Positions 45,136-55,556 of a stretch of DNA of 64,000 nt are shown here, one piece after another; positions within the stretch are counted from its first letter, which is position 1, and each line of letters begins with the position of its first letter. Source of the DNA: Boothiomyces macroporosus (Eukaryota > Chytridiomycota > Chytridiomycetes > Rhizophydiales > Terramycetaceae); NCBI GenBank assembly GCA_027604185.1, contig JADGKB010000019.1, positions 1 through 64,000 of the forward strand. The letters run 5' to 3'. A program made the position numbers and the translations under genes. The notes under the pieces are model-generated. The model searched no databases, was not told the origin of the DNA, and was given only the letters and a program-made list of their open reading frames with translations.

Positions 45136-45183
45136 TATGCAAGCAATAAATCTTGGTGTATGAAAAATAGTTTCATTTTTTTA

Positions 45184-46305
45184 ATGTCGAATCTCAAAGA
45201 TTATATAAACAGCAAATACCGGTCTTTACACAACCCATTAACAAAGACCAAAAAGAAGAAAAAGACAGTCAAAAATCAGAGTGTTAAAATAATTGATGAT
45301 GAAGCAGAGTGGGGAATTGAATCTGAAGAGGATGTGCCGTATGTTGTGGAACAAGTGGATCATGAAGCGAAATTCAAACGACAGACAGATTCATGGGAAG
45401 TTATTCGAGAGGGAGAAGGGAATAATTCTCCAGTCAATGAGGAAGATTCACAAGTTTCTCCTAAACAATCTAGGAGATCACCAGTGAAAAGTAGAAGGTC
45501 GCCGTCCGCTTCTCCAGTGAGAGGAAGACGCTCTCCATCTGCTTCTCCAGTAAAAGGTAGGAGATCGCCTTCCATTTCTCCTGTACGAGGAAGACGCTCT
45601 CCATCTCCTTCACCCGAAAGGAATCGAAAATCTCCCTCTCTATCCCCCAAGAGACGCAAAAGATCCCCTTCTGCTAGTCCAGTAAGGGAAAAGAAGAGTC
45701 GCAGATCACCAACTCCAGAAGATAATCCACAATTAAAAATGTCAGATGGCTCATATGCCGGATTACAAACCCGTAAAGACATTTCGCTCCAAATACAAAA
45801 AGAAAGACAAAATACATTGATGCAACTCGAAAAGCCTGAGCAGGGCAAAACGGTATATCGTGATATTACTGGAAAAAAGATTGATGTTGCACAGGAAAAG
45901 GCAGACAGATTAGCAGAACAAAGAAGAAAAGATGCAGAAGAAGAAGCAAGGATGGAATGGGGTCGAGGGCTTGCTCAGCGCAAAGAAAAACAGGATATGC
46001 AAGAAAGACTTGAACGAGAAAAACATAGAGGATTAGCTATTTACAGTGATGATGAAGAGTTGAATAATGAATTAAAGTCGGTCGTTAGATGGGGAGATAC
46101 CATGGCAACAGCAGTTAAAAAGAAAAAGTCAAAGAAATATACATATAAAGGGTTTGCTCCTCCAAATAGATTTGGAATTCTTCCTGGGTACAGATGGGAT
46201 GGCGTGGATAGGTCTAATGGATGGGAAGCCAAAGTATTTCAGCACTTTCATGATGAAAAGTCTCATCAGGCAGAATATCATAGGTGGGCAACTGAAGATA
46301 TGTGA
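45184..46305 (+). CDS. BUD13: BUD13 splicing factor (RES complex)
   Basis: 373 residues, single exon. The N-terminus MSNLKDYINSKYRS matches the start of Bud13/CWC26, so 45184 is preferred over the in-frame ATG at 45160. An RS-rich region with a repeated 12-residue unit (RRSPSASPVRG and variants, ~99-180) follows. The conserved C-terminus includes SDGSYAGLQT, YRDITGKKID, EWGRGLAQ and APPNRFGILPGYRWDGVDRSNG. Bud13 joins Pml1 and Snu17 in the RES complex that stabilises the activated spliceosome. Its stop is only 15 bases from the stop of convergent CTF18. Confidence 0.95.
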   Translation: MSNLKDYINSKYRSLHNPLTKTKKKKKTVKNQSVKIIDDEAEWGIESEEDVPYVVEQVDHEAKFKRQTDSWEVIREGEGNNSPVNEEDSQVSPKQSRRSPVKSRRSPSASPVRGRRSPSASPVKGRRSPSISPVRGRRSPSPSPERNRKSPSLSPKRRKRSPSASPVREKKSRRSPTPEDNPQLKMSDGSYAGLQTRKDISLQIQKERQNTLMQLEKPEQGKTVYRDITGKKIDVAQEKADRLAEQRRKDAEEEARMEWGRGLAQRKEKQDMQERLEREKHRGLAIYSDDEELNNELKSVVRWGDTMATAVKKKKSKKYTYKGFAPPNRFGILPGYRWDGVDRSNGWEAKVFQHFHDEKSHQAEYHRWATEDM

Positions 46306-46320
46306 GATAATAAACATTTT

Positions 46321-49300
46321 TTATTTTATGTACTTTTGGAGATCTTTAACGTAGAATGGCTTTCGAACCGCGTTTGAATATCCTTCATGAAACTTGAACA
46401 ATACTCCATTGGATTTTTTTTCATCTAGGGTTAGTCATATATACAGATATGTGTATTCATCTTCTTTGCGATGGTATCTTGAGGTTTGATTGTTCTTCCA
46501 AAAAAGTCTTTGGAAGGTTTCTCATTCTTTAGTTTAGACTTGGCAATATTCGAAGATATCAATTCGCTTAAAGGTTTTTGTGATTCAATGACTGACTGAG
46601 AAGATACAAATGCTTTTTCTTTATCCGCTCTACTTGACTTTTTTACATCATTTGTTTTCCTTATCGCTTCGTATTCAATCTTGGTTAGAAAACTGTTACC
46701 TGGTTGGAAATGAAATTACTGATGGCATAAGGGAAGCTTGCAATAGATCTTCTATTTTTGTTGTATGGCTCGATATCAATTAGCAAATTAATAGCTCTAT
46801 GGTCAACATATATTACGGATCAGTTGTATACACAACAGTACTATTCTCCAAATTTTGTTTTACTAGTCTTATTCCAAAATCTATACACACCTGAATAATA
46901 CGCTCAAGCATCTTTTTTTCGTGTGGTTTAAGAACTTGAATATTAGCAGGCTTGAAATTTGGTGAAATGATATTCATCAAATAAGGAGCGAGCTCTGTGA
47001 TGTTTAGAGTGTGGTTGGACCAGAAGAATTTGATTTGAGGAGCCATTCCTTGGTAAAAGGACTGCTCAACACTTGCCGTTTGCTTTCTATTTACCTCGCA
47101 ATGGTAAGAATTGTTTGGAAATTCAAGATTAATCTGCACTGGAGTAGCAAAGAGCCGATAGAAATTAATGATGGGGTATGCCAAGTACTCGTTCAACTCA
47201 TAGCGTTGATCTTTCCAGATTTTGCGTTGAAGCGAGTCGAAAAAATGTAAGAAAGATGCTTGTTGAACGTATCTAGACTCTAAGTTTGTATTTTTCCCAG
47301 TAATTTCAAAGTGTTTAATTTTGTAATAGTTTTCAAAACAAACTATAGTTAGTTGGGCTTACCATGCAAAAGCTTATCATAGTCACCGTTTGCATCAATT
47401 AAATTTTTCAGTCTGATAGTGTACTTGTCCAAATCTGTTGCAGCTTTGCGGTTAGGATCCCCTTGAAGGAAAATTGATTCGACTACTCTGTACCAGCTTT
47501 CTGAGATATCTTTATTTCCTACACTGGCAGATATTAGTTCCTTTTTGGTTACAGACATTGTGTTTTGCTTGATAAACTGAAGAGTGTTGATGGATGAGCG
47601 CATATCTCCTTTAGTCATTTCACACAACGTAAGCATCGTTTGCAAACTGGCTTTTAATCCTTCCCAGTTGCAAATTTCCAGCAGTCTTTTTGCAAGCGAT
47701 AGATAAAGGGGAGGTTTAAATGTATATACTTGCGCAATCATTCTGAGTGGTCTCAATACTGGGGCAAATCTAAATTAATTAAACTTACGGGTCATTACAA
47801 ATACAGATGATAGGTCTACGCAAATCCCTTTCCTTTTTCTTTCCTTTCCCTTTTGAGTCTGATGATCCTTGTACTATTTTGATGAGCAAATTAATGAACG
47901 TCTGCATAAGTTAAAGTTACTTGATCGCCTGAGCCGGTTGCACTTGCACCGTCAATTTCATCAATAATTATCAAGTTTGGTTTTTTGTTTCCAAATACCG
48001 ACTTACTTTCCAAAGCAGATGTAATTCTGTTTTTGATTACTTCACTACCTCTATCGTCACTATTCTTAGATCATTGTAACCTAGCATTGATTTCTATAAT
48101 GTTATATCCAGCGTGCTTTGCAACAATATGAGCCAATGTAGTTTTACCCAACCCTGGCGGACCAGCCAAAAGAAGGATTTTCTTTTCTGGTCGTTGGAAT
48201 TTATCCATTGGCTTATCAAATTTAGATGGAGCTTTTCCCTTTCCAGTATTAATTAGCGATTTTTTCAATTCTTTTCCAAAAACACAGTAATCCCAATGTT
48301 TTACCCATGCTAAAATAGATCGATTAAGGTACTAGTATTAATATCGATTCTACTTCATCGCCTACAAGATCAATATACATTTTTGGACTGTATTTATCGA
48401 TCCATAATTTATTGTCCGTATTTGTGGGTTTGTCCAGATTTAACCTTTTTCTGGACATCTCCTTCATCTTTCGAGTGGTTTCATCGTATTTTATTTGCTC
48501 TCTCGCCTTTTCCATCAAAATTGCAATGTTTTCTGATAGAATATTTCCAGCCATCGGTTTGTGATGAACATTCTTTTTTGTTTTCTTTGGGAAATAAACT
48601 ATTTGTCCGCTTGATGTAATTCCTTTCATATGTGCTCCAGAAGGCTGAATAGAATAATTTGTAGTGAAATACTTTGCTCCAGATTCAGCGGGTGTCCTAT
48701 GTTCACGATTATCTCTTTCCATGCTCTCTTGGTATATTCTGCGTGCAGAAATTTCAAAATCCTTAGAGCTACTTTGTTCAATTTGAAGAAATGCTTCCTG
48801 TGCTCTTTCAAAATCACTGGGAATGAATTCATTTGACTGCTCAGAAGCAATATAACAATTTGCCTCCAATTTACTTTTAAAATTTACAGGTTCATCATCA
48901 TCCGATTCAAACCCAAACTTGTTTGGAGGAAAGCTAGAGGTCATATCCTTGAAAGATTTGTGTATCTCCTGATCATCGTCCGATTCAAAGTACAATCCTG
49001 TCGTATTTTCAAGACTTCCAAATGAGCTAGCAGACATTTGTGAGTCAATGTTGATCTTTACTTTTTTGTTGAATATATCAAAATCTGAAGGGATTGGAGT
49101 TGGCTGCAAATTTGAATAGAGCGGGGAAGAGCCAGAAGGAGGAGAAGATGGAACAATGGATTCTACATTAGGCTAGCTATTACTTCTCTTTTTGGGTGTT
49201 TCTGGATCAAAAGCGACACTAGATCTTGTCCCTCTCTCAAATATATTCATTGGTGGCACTGGTTCGCTTTCAACCTGCCTTAATATTTCCATTTCCATTT

Positions 49301-49364
49301 CCATTGCTTGCTCAATAGCCTGTTCTAACTCCCAAGGGTTTTCTACTTCTTCCCAGGGTTCCAT
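46321..49364 (-). CDS. CTF18: CTF18, alternative RFC large subunit
   Basis: 953 residues in ten exons. After an acidic N-terminal region come [28 protein letters not shown], Walker [27 protein letters not shown], Walker [10 protein letters not shown] and [18 protein letters not shown], then a collar domain and a C-terminal [15 protein letters not shown] tail matching the polymerase epsilon-binding end of Ctf18. It replaces Rfc1 in a clamp loader used in sister-chromatid cohesion. Introns are 49163-49183, 48332-48353, 48060-48080, 47902-47920, 47770-47788, 47343-47362, 46797-46816, 46680-46699 and 46425-46444. Its start is about 158 bases from the divergent eS21 start. Confidence 0.95.
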
Positions 49365-49521
49365 TTCCAGTAATTAGATTTACCAACAAGATTCGGACTT
49401 TTCAGAGTCCGAATTTAGGACTCCGGAGAATTTTTTATACTGGTCTGTGATTGGCCAAATTCCTAACGCCACACATGAAATTTTTTGAAAAAAATTCAAG
49501 TGAAAAGTTTACACTATCAAA

Positions 49522-49829
49522 ATGGAAAACGACAAAGGACAAGTAAATTACAGTTTAATTTCAAGGTTGTTGATCTTTACATTCCTCGCAAATGCTCTGC
49601 TACCGGACGTCTTATCAATGCTAAAGACCACGCTTCAGTACAAATTAACGTTGTTGATGTTGATGCCAACGGTGTTTTGATTCCAGGACAATACAAAGCA
49701 TACGCTTTATCCGGAGCTGTTCGTGCTGCTGGTGAATCCGACGATTCTATCAACCGTCTTGCCACTCAAGACGGATACCTTAAAAAGTATTCAATTATTA
49801 ACCATAGTGTCTGGTCTTACTCTCAATAA
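49522..49829 (+). CDS. RPS21: Ribosomal protein eS21
   Basis: 87 residues, the same length as in yeast. It begins [20 protein letters not shown] and ends KNVWSYSQ, very close to S. cerevisiae Rps21. It is part of the 40S subunit and needed for 18S rRNA 3' maturation. Introns are 49543-49565 (after codon 7) and 49787-49807 (before the last seven codons). Intron retention would truncate the protein or change its frame, so both are well supported. Confidence 0.97.
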
Positions 49830-50083
49830 GTGTAATTTCATTGGCTATAATAAAAGCGTATTCATAGTAAACCGGAACAATTGGGAATATTTGGAATTTT
49901 GAATGGAAGTTTAATCTGGGGAACAAATTTATTTAGTCGAGGAATTGCGTGGATTTCACTATATCCAGTATTGAGTTGTAATATCGCTCACTTGGTTGAA
50001 AGATGCGCGGCGATATTATTGAGATCGGTGTATGAGAAACTAGATTCTTTGTGTGTTTTGAAATCCTTGTTTTGTCCCCCTTC

Positions 50084-50091
50084 AACGTGGC
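50084..50091 (+). promoter_or_regulatory. AACGTGGC element before SED5
   Basis: AACGTGGC, 38 bases before the SED5 ATG, identical over eight bases to the site at 3387. The 290 bases between eS21 and SED5 contain a 75-codon open frame without an ATG, which I do not accept as a gene. Confidence 0.4.
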
Positions 50092-50121
50092 GATTTCTTG
50101 CTTTTTGAATCACAAATCACA

Positions 50122-51000
50122 ATGAGGGACAGAACTTCTGAATTCTTCTCATGTGCAGAATCAGTATCGCAAAGAAGCGAAATCCATCAGCAGTTGCTTC
50201 CAAAGCTAAAATCGAAAACAGAATTTACAAAAGCAGCTTCACTCATCAGCAAGGAAATCAACGATACAGTCGCTCGCCTTACAAAGCTCACAAACCTTGC
50301 AAAGAAGAATTCCCTGTTTGAAGATAAACCGCAGGAAATAAATGAACTCATTTATATCATCAAGCAGGATATTGCGAAAATCAACAAGCAAATAGGGCAG
50401 TTATCAGACTATTTGGTTCAGCAGAAGCTACCAAACAAGTATTCCAAAGAGCACTCACACAATGTTATTTCCAGCTTGCAGTCAAAATTAGCAAATACAT
50501 CGGACGCATTTACTTCAGTCTTGAAAGTTCGATCAGACAACCTTAAAGAGCAAAATCAACGAAAAGAACAGTATTCGTTTGCTGGGCCGTCAACTACAGG
50601 TAACACAGACTCTCCACTGTATAATCCAGAAAGAAAATTCACCCAGCAAGTTAGCAACGAAGCAGTTATTGATTTTGGATCTGGCTTTATGCAGCAGGAA
50701 CTAGCACTAGAGAACCAAAATTCTGCTTATTTGCAAGAGCGTAATCAAACCATTGAATCAATTGAATCTACTATTGCTGAACTGGGCCAAATTTACACCA
50801 GATTTGCTTCTGTGATTGCTGAACAACGTGAACTAGTTCAAAGAATAGATGATAATATTGTTGACGTTGAAATGAACGTTGCAGGAGCGCATACCCAACT
50901 TTTAAAGTACTATCAAGGAATTTCAAATAATAGGACCCTAATGCTCAAGATATTTGGTGTCATGATCACATTCTTTCTGATGTTTGTAATGATGTCCTAA
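50122..51000 (+). CDS. SED5: Syntaxin-5 / Sed5 Qa-SNARE
   Basis: 292 residues, single exon. The N-terminus MRDRTSEFFSCAES is the conserved Sly1-binding peptide of syntaxin 5 (DRTxEF). A three-helix Habc domain, a linker and the SNARE helix (RNQTIESIESTIAELGQIY ... QRIDDNIVDVEMNV) follow, with a C-terminal membrane anchor (IFGVMITFFLMFVMM). The zero-layer residue is Gln in EQRELVQRID. It drives ER-to-Golgi and intra-Golgi fusion. AATAAA (50999-51004) overlaps the stop. An AACGTGGC element lies 38 bases upstream of the start. Confidence 0.95.
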   Translation: MRDRTSEFFSCAESVSQRSEIHQQLLPKLKSKTEFTKAASLISKEINDTVARLTKLTNLAKKNSLFEDKPQEINELIYIIKQDIAKINKQIGQLSDYLVQQKLPNKYSKEHSHNVISSLQSKLANTSDAFTSVLKVRSDNLKEQNQRKEQYSFAGPSTTGNTDSPLYNPERKFTQQVSNEAVIDFGSGFMQQELALENQNSAYLQERNQTIESIESTIAELGQIYTRFASVIAEQRELVQRIDDNIVDVEMNVAGAHTQLLKYYQGISNNRTLMLKIFGVMITFFLMFVMMS

Positions 51001-51046
51001 TAAACCCATACAGTAACTAACTTGTATTTATTCAATCTACTATAAC

Positions 51047-51883
51047 TTATAGAGGGCGACTGGAACGTCTTCTTTGAGCTTTCGACTTTGCTCTTTCTTT
51101 TCTATACTCATCCACAATAACCAAATCAGATTTAGTTTCCTTTAGATCTTGGAACCTCTTTCCAAGCTTGATTTGCCTCTTTACCCATTTTGAGAACCAA
51201 TGAATATGAAGCGGCATGGTAATTGTGGATATAATTTGGAACGCATGCCTGTCTGGCCAAGATAACCGCAAATGATATGCAAAATATACATGAAATACTA
51301 CCGTTAATTTGGATTACTTAATCTGGTGACAAAGAATGTGATTCCAAACAAGTTTTCACTTCGTAACAGGGGATTTAAATATCCAACTGCCAAAATTAGA
51401 GTTGGAAGCTCCATTACAGCAGCTACTAGAAACGCACCTGGCACCTTGTAATGTATAATTAGTGGAATTAACACCAGGTAAATCAAATGGTGAGTCCTAC
51501 TATAAACCAAGAATTACCATCCAGTAATAGGATCCATTTGATCTGGATAACAAACATACCCAAGCAACATATCTGCAATCAAATATGAAATAAAGTATGC
51601 AGATACAATCACTGCTAAAGGTGAATTTAGTAAATCAAATTTCGAAAGATCAGAATCGTTTTTGAAATATGAAATCACAAATGGTATAGAGGAAAATGTC
51701 ATTACTATCGATGACCCAGTAGTTGTAATCCAGCTATACTGACTTGATTTTGAAAATTTGGTTGGAAAGTATTGTTTGCAAAGGTGGAACGCTGTAACTT
51801 GGAAAAGCAGGAAGGCAGCTATTAGGGCTATGTTAGGATTGTTTACTGTAAAACTGCCACTCTTGGAGTGCGTTTGATAGCAT
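51047..51883 (-). CDS. TLC-domain (TRAM-LAG1-CLN8) multi-pass membrane protein
   Basis: 258 residues in four exons (introns 51828-51846, 51497-51517 and 51298-51317). It has about seven hydrophobic segments. The central motif SYLIADMLLGYVCYPDQMD followed by WTHHLIYL is the core of TLC-domain proteins of the TMEM56/TLCD type, and TRLIFHVYFAYHL ends the domain. A basic C-terminal tail (RKERAKSKAQRRR) is cytosolic. Such proteins sit in the ER or plasma membrane and affect sphingolipid or phospholipid composition. The typical Lag1 ceramide-synthase motif is absent. It converges on SED5, with stops 46 bases apart. Confidence 0.85.
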
Positions 51884-52365
51884 TTACAGAAACTTTTTTA
51901 ATGAAGCTGTGAAGCCCCTCGAAAAAACGACCACGTTTGAAGTGCTTGGTCAATAGCCATAGTAAACAGTGATAAGTATCAGTGAGCCATTCTACATGCT
52001 CGTGGAATTATCATATCAATGGACACTGTAATCTACAAGCGAGGCTCAAACTATCGACACGCTATCTTTATCCACCTGCTAATTGATACCCAAGCATTAT
52101 CAATTCTAATTCAAAGTGCGAGTCTATTCAAATAGGAGACGAGTCTTTAATGTGTCCAGGGTCGGACAGGGTTTGCCTTATGACAATAAGCGTATTGAAG
52201 TGTCGCTTATCCTAATTGGTGCCCAACTAGTAGAATTGCATTGTGGATATCCAATAACAGCATTGGCTATTTTGACCTCATAAAGGTAACTGAAAGTGCT
52301 GAAACCACCAGCAGTGTGGTACCAGAATACTTGAGGCAAGAGAGCTCAAAAAAAAGTTAAAAAAA
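51884..52365. other. Intergenic region between divergent TLC and surface-protein genes
   Basis: 482 bases. Apart from the AACGTGG element near its left end I see no gene, RNA or repeat. A 20-codon frame on the minus strand near 51900-51960 is too short to support. Confidence 0.5.
51931..51937 (-). promoter_or_regulatory. AACGTGG element before the TLC-domain gene
   Basis: The minus strand reads AACGTGG 54-48 bases before the TLC-gene ATG at 51883, the fourth copy in the same orientation relative to its gene. Confidence 0.35.
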
Positions 52366-52934
52366 ATGAATTTCCTGCTTGCGACAACAGTATACTCTCA
52401 GTCAGTATGGAACTCGGCAGCAGGAGGAATCAGCACTGCCAATTATGCAAACGCAACAAGTTCACTCAACGTTACTACTTCTCAAGGGTTGGCATGTTTA
52501 CCTTGCACAGGATCGAGTATTGTATGGGCTGTGAACACCGCTTGTTATTGTGGATCTACTGCCCAGGCAATTACAAATTGCGTTGCTGCAAAGAATCCGG
52601 CATGGCCACTTGTTCCAATCGATCCTGCAGTGCTAAACAGGGATTGCGGTTCACCAACTGGTATGTATTCACTTACATAGAAAACCCAACTGCTTATACT
52701 GAGTGTATTAATGCTAAATCGCCTAAACAAGATCCAAATGCTAATCAAGAAGTTGCTGACTGTATTTCAAGTACCAGTGCCCAGGTATCTGTTGGTTCGG
52801 CCAACGGTACTACTGGCTCTTCTAATAATGTCACTGGAAGTAATCCTGGCTCTAGCACAACCCCTACCAAGAATGATGCCCAAGGAATGAGCATTTTCGG
52901 TCTTGCTATTATTGGTGCTGTCTTTTTCTTTTAA
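52366..52934 (+). CDS. Secreted, probably GPI-anchored cysteine-containing surface protein
   Basis: 182 residues in two exons (intron 52661-52680, 20 bases). A short N-terminal hydrophobic segment (MNFLLATTVYS) may act as a signal peptide. The body has eight cysteines (for example CLPCTGSS, ACYCGS, NRDCGS, YTECIN) and several N-glycosylation sites (NATSS, NVTTS, NGTTG, NVTGS). A Ser/Thr/Gly-rich linker leads to a C-terminal hydrophobic tail (MSIFGLAIIGAVFFF) typical of GPI attachment. It is not a family I can name. The cysteine spacing and glycosylated stalk resemble fungal and oomycete surface proteins. The start is fixed by an in-frame stop just upstream. Confidence 0.75.
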
Positions 52935-52938
52935 TATA

Positions 52939-53004
52939 ATTTACTTTGTAATAATCTTTGTAGAATTTACTTTGTAATAATCTTTGTAGAATTTACTTTG
53001 TAAT
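52939..53004. repeat. 26-bp tandem repeat in the 3' region of the surface-protein gene
   Basis: Two exact copies of a 26-base AT-rich unit beginning ATTTACTTTGTAATAATC, plus a 14-base partial copy, starting four bases after the stop. It probably lies in the 3' untranslated region. Confidence 0.9.
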
Positions 53005-53454
53005 ATCAATTGTACTATCTTTGCAAGATGTAGTAATTCATCGCTATCAACAGTTCAGGTCATTATTGATGGTTTTGCAGTCTTGATGGCCGAGATTCTG
53101 CTGCAAGCACCCAACAACGACCCCGTGTGCCTGAATGCATTATATGGACGGTACTGACCTTAGTTTGCACCAGATGGCTATATTAAATTCTTGTTACCAG
53201 TCTGAAAATAGTTACTTGTGCAACGTGCGTCAATAGCAAGTTGGAAAACCAACGAAATCCGTTAGAAACAAGTTGGAAAAATAAGGGGAAATCTCGCCGG
53301 CATTACTTGGGGTGCATTGAATAGCAACTCAAGGCTCATGTAAAGAGTTTATCCCCAATATCCTTCGTGACCATTTGGTGTCAAAGCGTAATTTAGTCAT
53401 CCACGTCTGTGCATTCAAACTATAAAGCCAGCCAGCAATAGAGGCAAAGCAAAA
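53005..53454. other. Intergenic region before the small cysteine-rich peptide genes
   Basis: 450 bases with no supported gene. A 12-base direct repeat CAAGTTGGAAAA occurs twice near 53230 and 53270. Frames on the minus strand here overlap the first peptide gene and look like shadows. Confidence 0.5.
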
Positions 53455-53583
53455 ATGAAAGTATCTGTCGCTGTATTGATTGCCGCCGTCCTTGCTGCTC
53501 CAAAGTTCTGTTTCACTGAAGATTGCTGCGTACCAAAGTGCACCAACCCCCAAATGGTCGGACACTGGGTAGATGAACCATGA
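53455..53583 (+). CDS. Tiny secreted cysteine-rich peptide 1 (42 residues)
   Basis: An ATG-to-TGA frame of 42 codons. Residues 1-15 (MKVSVAVLIAAVLAA) form a classical signal peptide. The mature part carries C-x4-CC-x3-C (FCFTEDCCVPKCTNP) and a short polar tail. The neighbouring gene at 53702 encodes the same pattern, which shows that the frame is real although it is too short for most gene finders. AATAAA (53583-53588) overlaps the stop. Function unknown; a secreted signal, antimicrobial or effector peptide is possible. The four cysteines could form two disulfides. Confidence 0.7.
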   Translation: MKVSVAVLIAAVLAAPKFCFTEDCCVPKCTNPQMVGHWVDEP

Positions 53584-53701
53584 ATAAACCATTATAGATT
53601 GTATGTTTTTAATTTATGCATTCTGCCGAATTTGGGAGATGGGCTCCTTGAGGCTCCAATAGAAGAAATTATAAATGGCAAAGGAGGAAACAGGCACTCA
53701 A

Positions 53702-53844
53702 ATGAATTTCAAGATCCTCACTGCCCTTGCCCTCACTTCTATTGTAACTGCTGCTCCAGGCTTTTGTTTTTATGAAGGGTAGCTTTTTTCTAATGTAGAT
53801 GCTGTGTCCCTAAATGCACCAACCCTAAAGCAGGAATGAAATAA
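53702..53844 (+). CDS. Tiny secreted cysteine-rich peptide 2 (40 residues), paralogue of peptide 1
   Basis: Two exons joined by a 20-base intron (53779-53798). The signal peptide MNFKILTALALTSIVTA is followed by APGFCFYEGCCVPKCTNP and a four-residue basic tail. It shares C-x4-CC-x3-C and CCVPKCTNP with peptide 1, which lacks this intron. Conservation of the mature core with divergent signal peptides and tails suggests selection on the core. AATAAA (53840-53845) overlaps the stop. Function unknown. Confidence 0.7.
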
Positions 53845-54025
53845 ATGCTTTTTTAATTAATCGTTAGCAATTAGTATTCCTATTGTGATATCGTGAATGT
53901 CCGCCCGATCCAGACATCAGACGATTCGTTCTGATCCATCGCCTCAAAGATTGAATTCATTCTTTCAAAAGTCTTTATTTCCTCTGCTCAACCCAAGCAG
54001 CTTTTTTATGTGATTGTCAATTTCA

Positions 54026-55519
54026 ATGAAAAAGCACTTTGAAAAAATGGAACAAATCCATCTCATTCAAGAACTTGCCACAGAGCAAGTCCAAAAGCTT
54101 CATCTTATTTTGGAGTCAAACGTGTATGGAAAGCAATTCTTGCAATATGCGGATTTGATTGCATACCAAATCAAATCCTATGATTACGACTCAGTCCCGT
54201 GGAAGGATTTGGTTGTTGGATTCATCGTCACGATTTACTTGTGGGAAACGTATCTTGATTTGCGCCAACACTCACTCTTGAAGAGGAATATCATTCCACA
54301 AGCTTTGGCTGGGGTGATCACCAAGGAAAAGTTTGCACAATCCAATGCTTACAACATCGACAAGAGCAGATTCAAAATCATGTATCAAGGTATTTACAAC
54401 ATTGCGCAGATTATTGTCGCAATTCAATACGATTTGTTCCCAATCTGCTGGGATTACGCAGACCAATTTTTGAAACTAGCGTCTCTTCCTCATTCTGAAG
54501 TACTAATTATTAATACTAGATTCTCCAATCAATTGTATTTGCTTCCATTTTGATTTCTCTCAATACTGTTGTAAACCTTCCCATCCAGCTTTACTCTAAT
54601 TTTGTTATTGAAGAAAGACATGGATTCAACAAGCAAACTTATGGGCTGTTCTTTTCAGATACCATTAAAACCTTCTTTTTGACCTTAATTATCGGTATGC
54701 CTGTGTTGGCAGGGTTCTTGGCGGTCATCCAATGGGCTGGTAGTCTTTTATTTACGAATAGGTGAAAACTTTTTCTTCTACATCTGGTTATTCATGGTTG
54801 CCTTCCAAATATTCTTTATGATCATCTTCCCTACATTTATTCAGCCATTGTTCAACAAGTACACTCCTTTAGAAGGTACTTTACTACTGATGTAGATGGT
54901 GAATTGAAAACCAAGATTGACGCTTTGGCCTCAAAGTTAAAGTTCCCGCTCACTAAAGTTTATGTAGTTGATGGGTCAAAAAGATCTAGCCACTCTAATG
55001 CCTACTTTTATGGATTCTTCAACAACAAGCGTATTGTACTTTTTGATACTCTCTTGCAGCAATCTACTCACAATGAAGTCATCGCTGTTTTAGGTAGCTA
55101 TTGCTTAATAATTAGCCCATGAATTGGGTCACTGGTACCACAACCATGTATTCAGAAGATTGTTGGTTGCTCAAGCACACTTGTTTGTTCTCTTTTACTT
55201 TTTCAACTTTATCGTAAACCTGCAATCTCTTTACACCTCTTTCGGATTCTCTACCAGACCAATCATAGTTGGATTTTTACTATTCCAATTCATCTACTCT
55301 CCAGTGGAAACATTGATTGGATTCTTTATGAATGTTCTTTCAAGAAGGGATGAATTCCAAGCTGACGCATTTGCCAAGAAGTTGGGACACGCAAATGACT
55401 TGAAATCTGGACTGATCAAACTACAAATTGAAAACTTGTCCAACATGAATCCTGACCCGCTATACTCTGTATGGCACCACAGTCACCCGCCATTAGTTCA
55501 AAGATTAGCTGCACTTTAA
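54026..55519 (+). CDS. STE24: CAAX prenyl protease Ste24 (ZMPSTE24)
   Basis: 469 residues in five exons. The multi-pass membrane enzyme has ERHGFNKQT, the zinc-binding HELGH (completed across the 55094-55115 intron) and the third ligand in [11 protein letters not shown]. The C-terminus [12 protein letters not shown] is typical. It cleaves the CAAX tail of farnesylated proteins and clears stalled translocation products at the ER and inner nuclear membrane. Introns are 54500-54519, 54740-54761, 54876-54895 and 55094-55115. The start at 54026 is the first ATG; 54047 is a possible alternative. It converges on the ankyrin/oxygenase gene, with stops 37 bases apart. Confidence 0.95.
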
Positions 55520-55556
55520 TTGTGATTAATAAAGAACTGTTATGCACATTTTTATA

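Noticed and set aside
45360..45848. 162-codon minus-strand frame opposite BUD13
   Set aside because: It mirrors the RS-repeat coding region of BUD13 and shows no independent coding signature.
49881..50108. Open frame of 75 codons between eS21 and SED5
   Set aside because: It starts at TTG with no ATG and runs into the SED5 leader; no intron joins it to an upstream start and the product is not recognisable.
53329..53592. 87-codon minus-strand frame across the first small peptide gene
   Set aside because: The plus-strand peptide has a signal sequence and a paralogue next door; the minus frame has neither homology nor a supporting partner.
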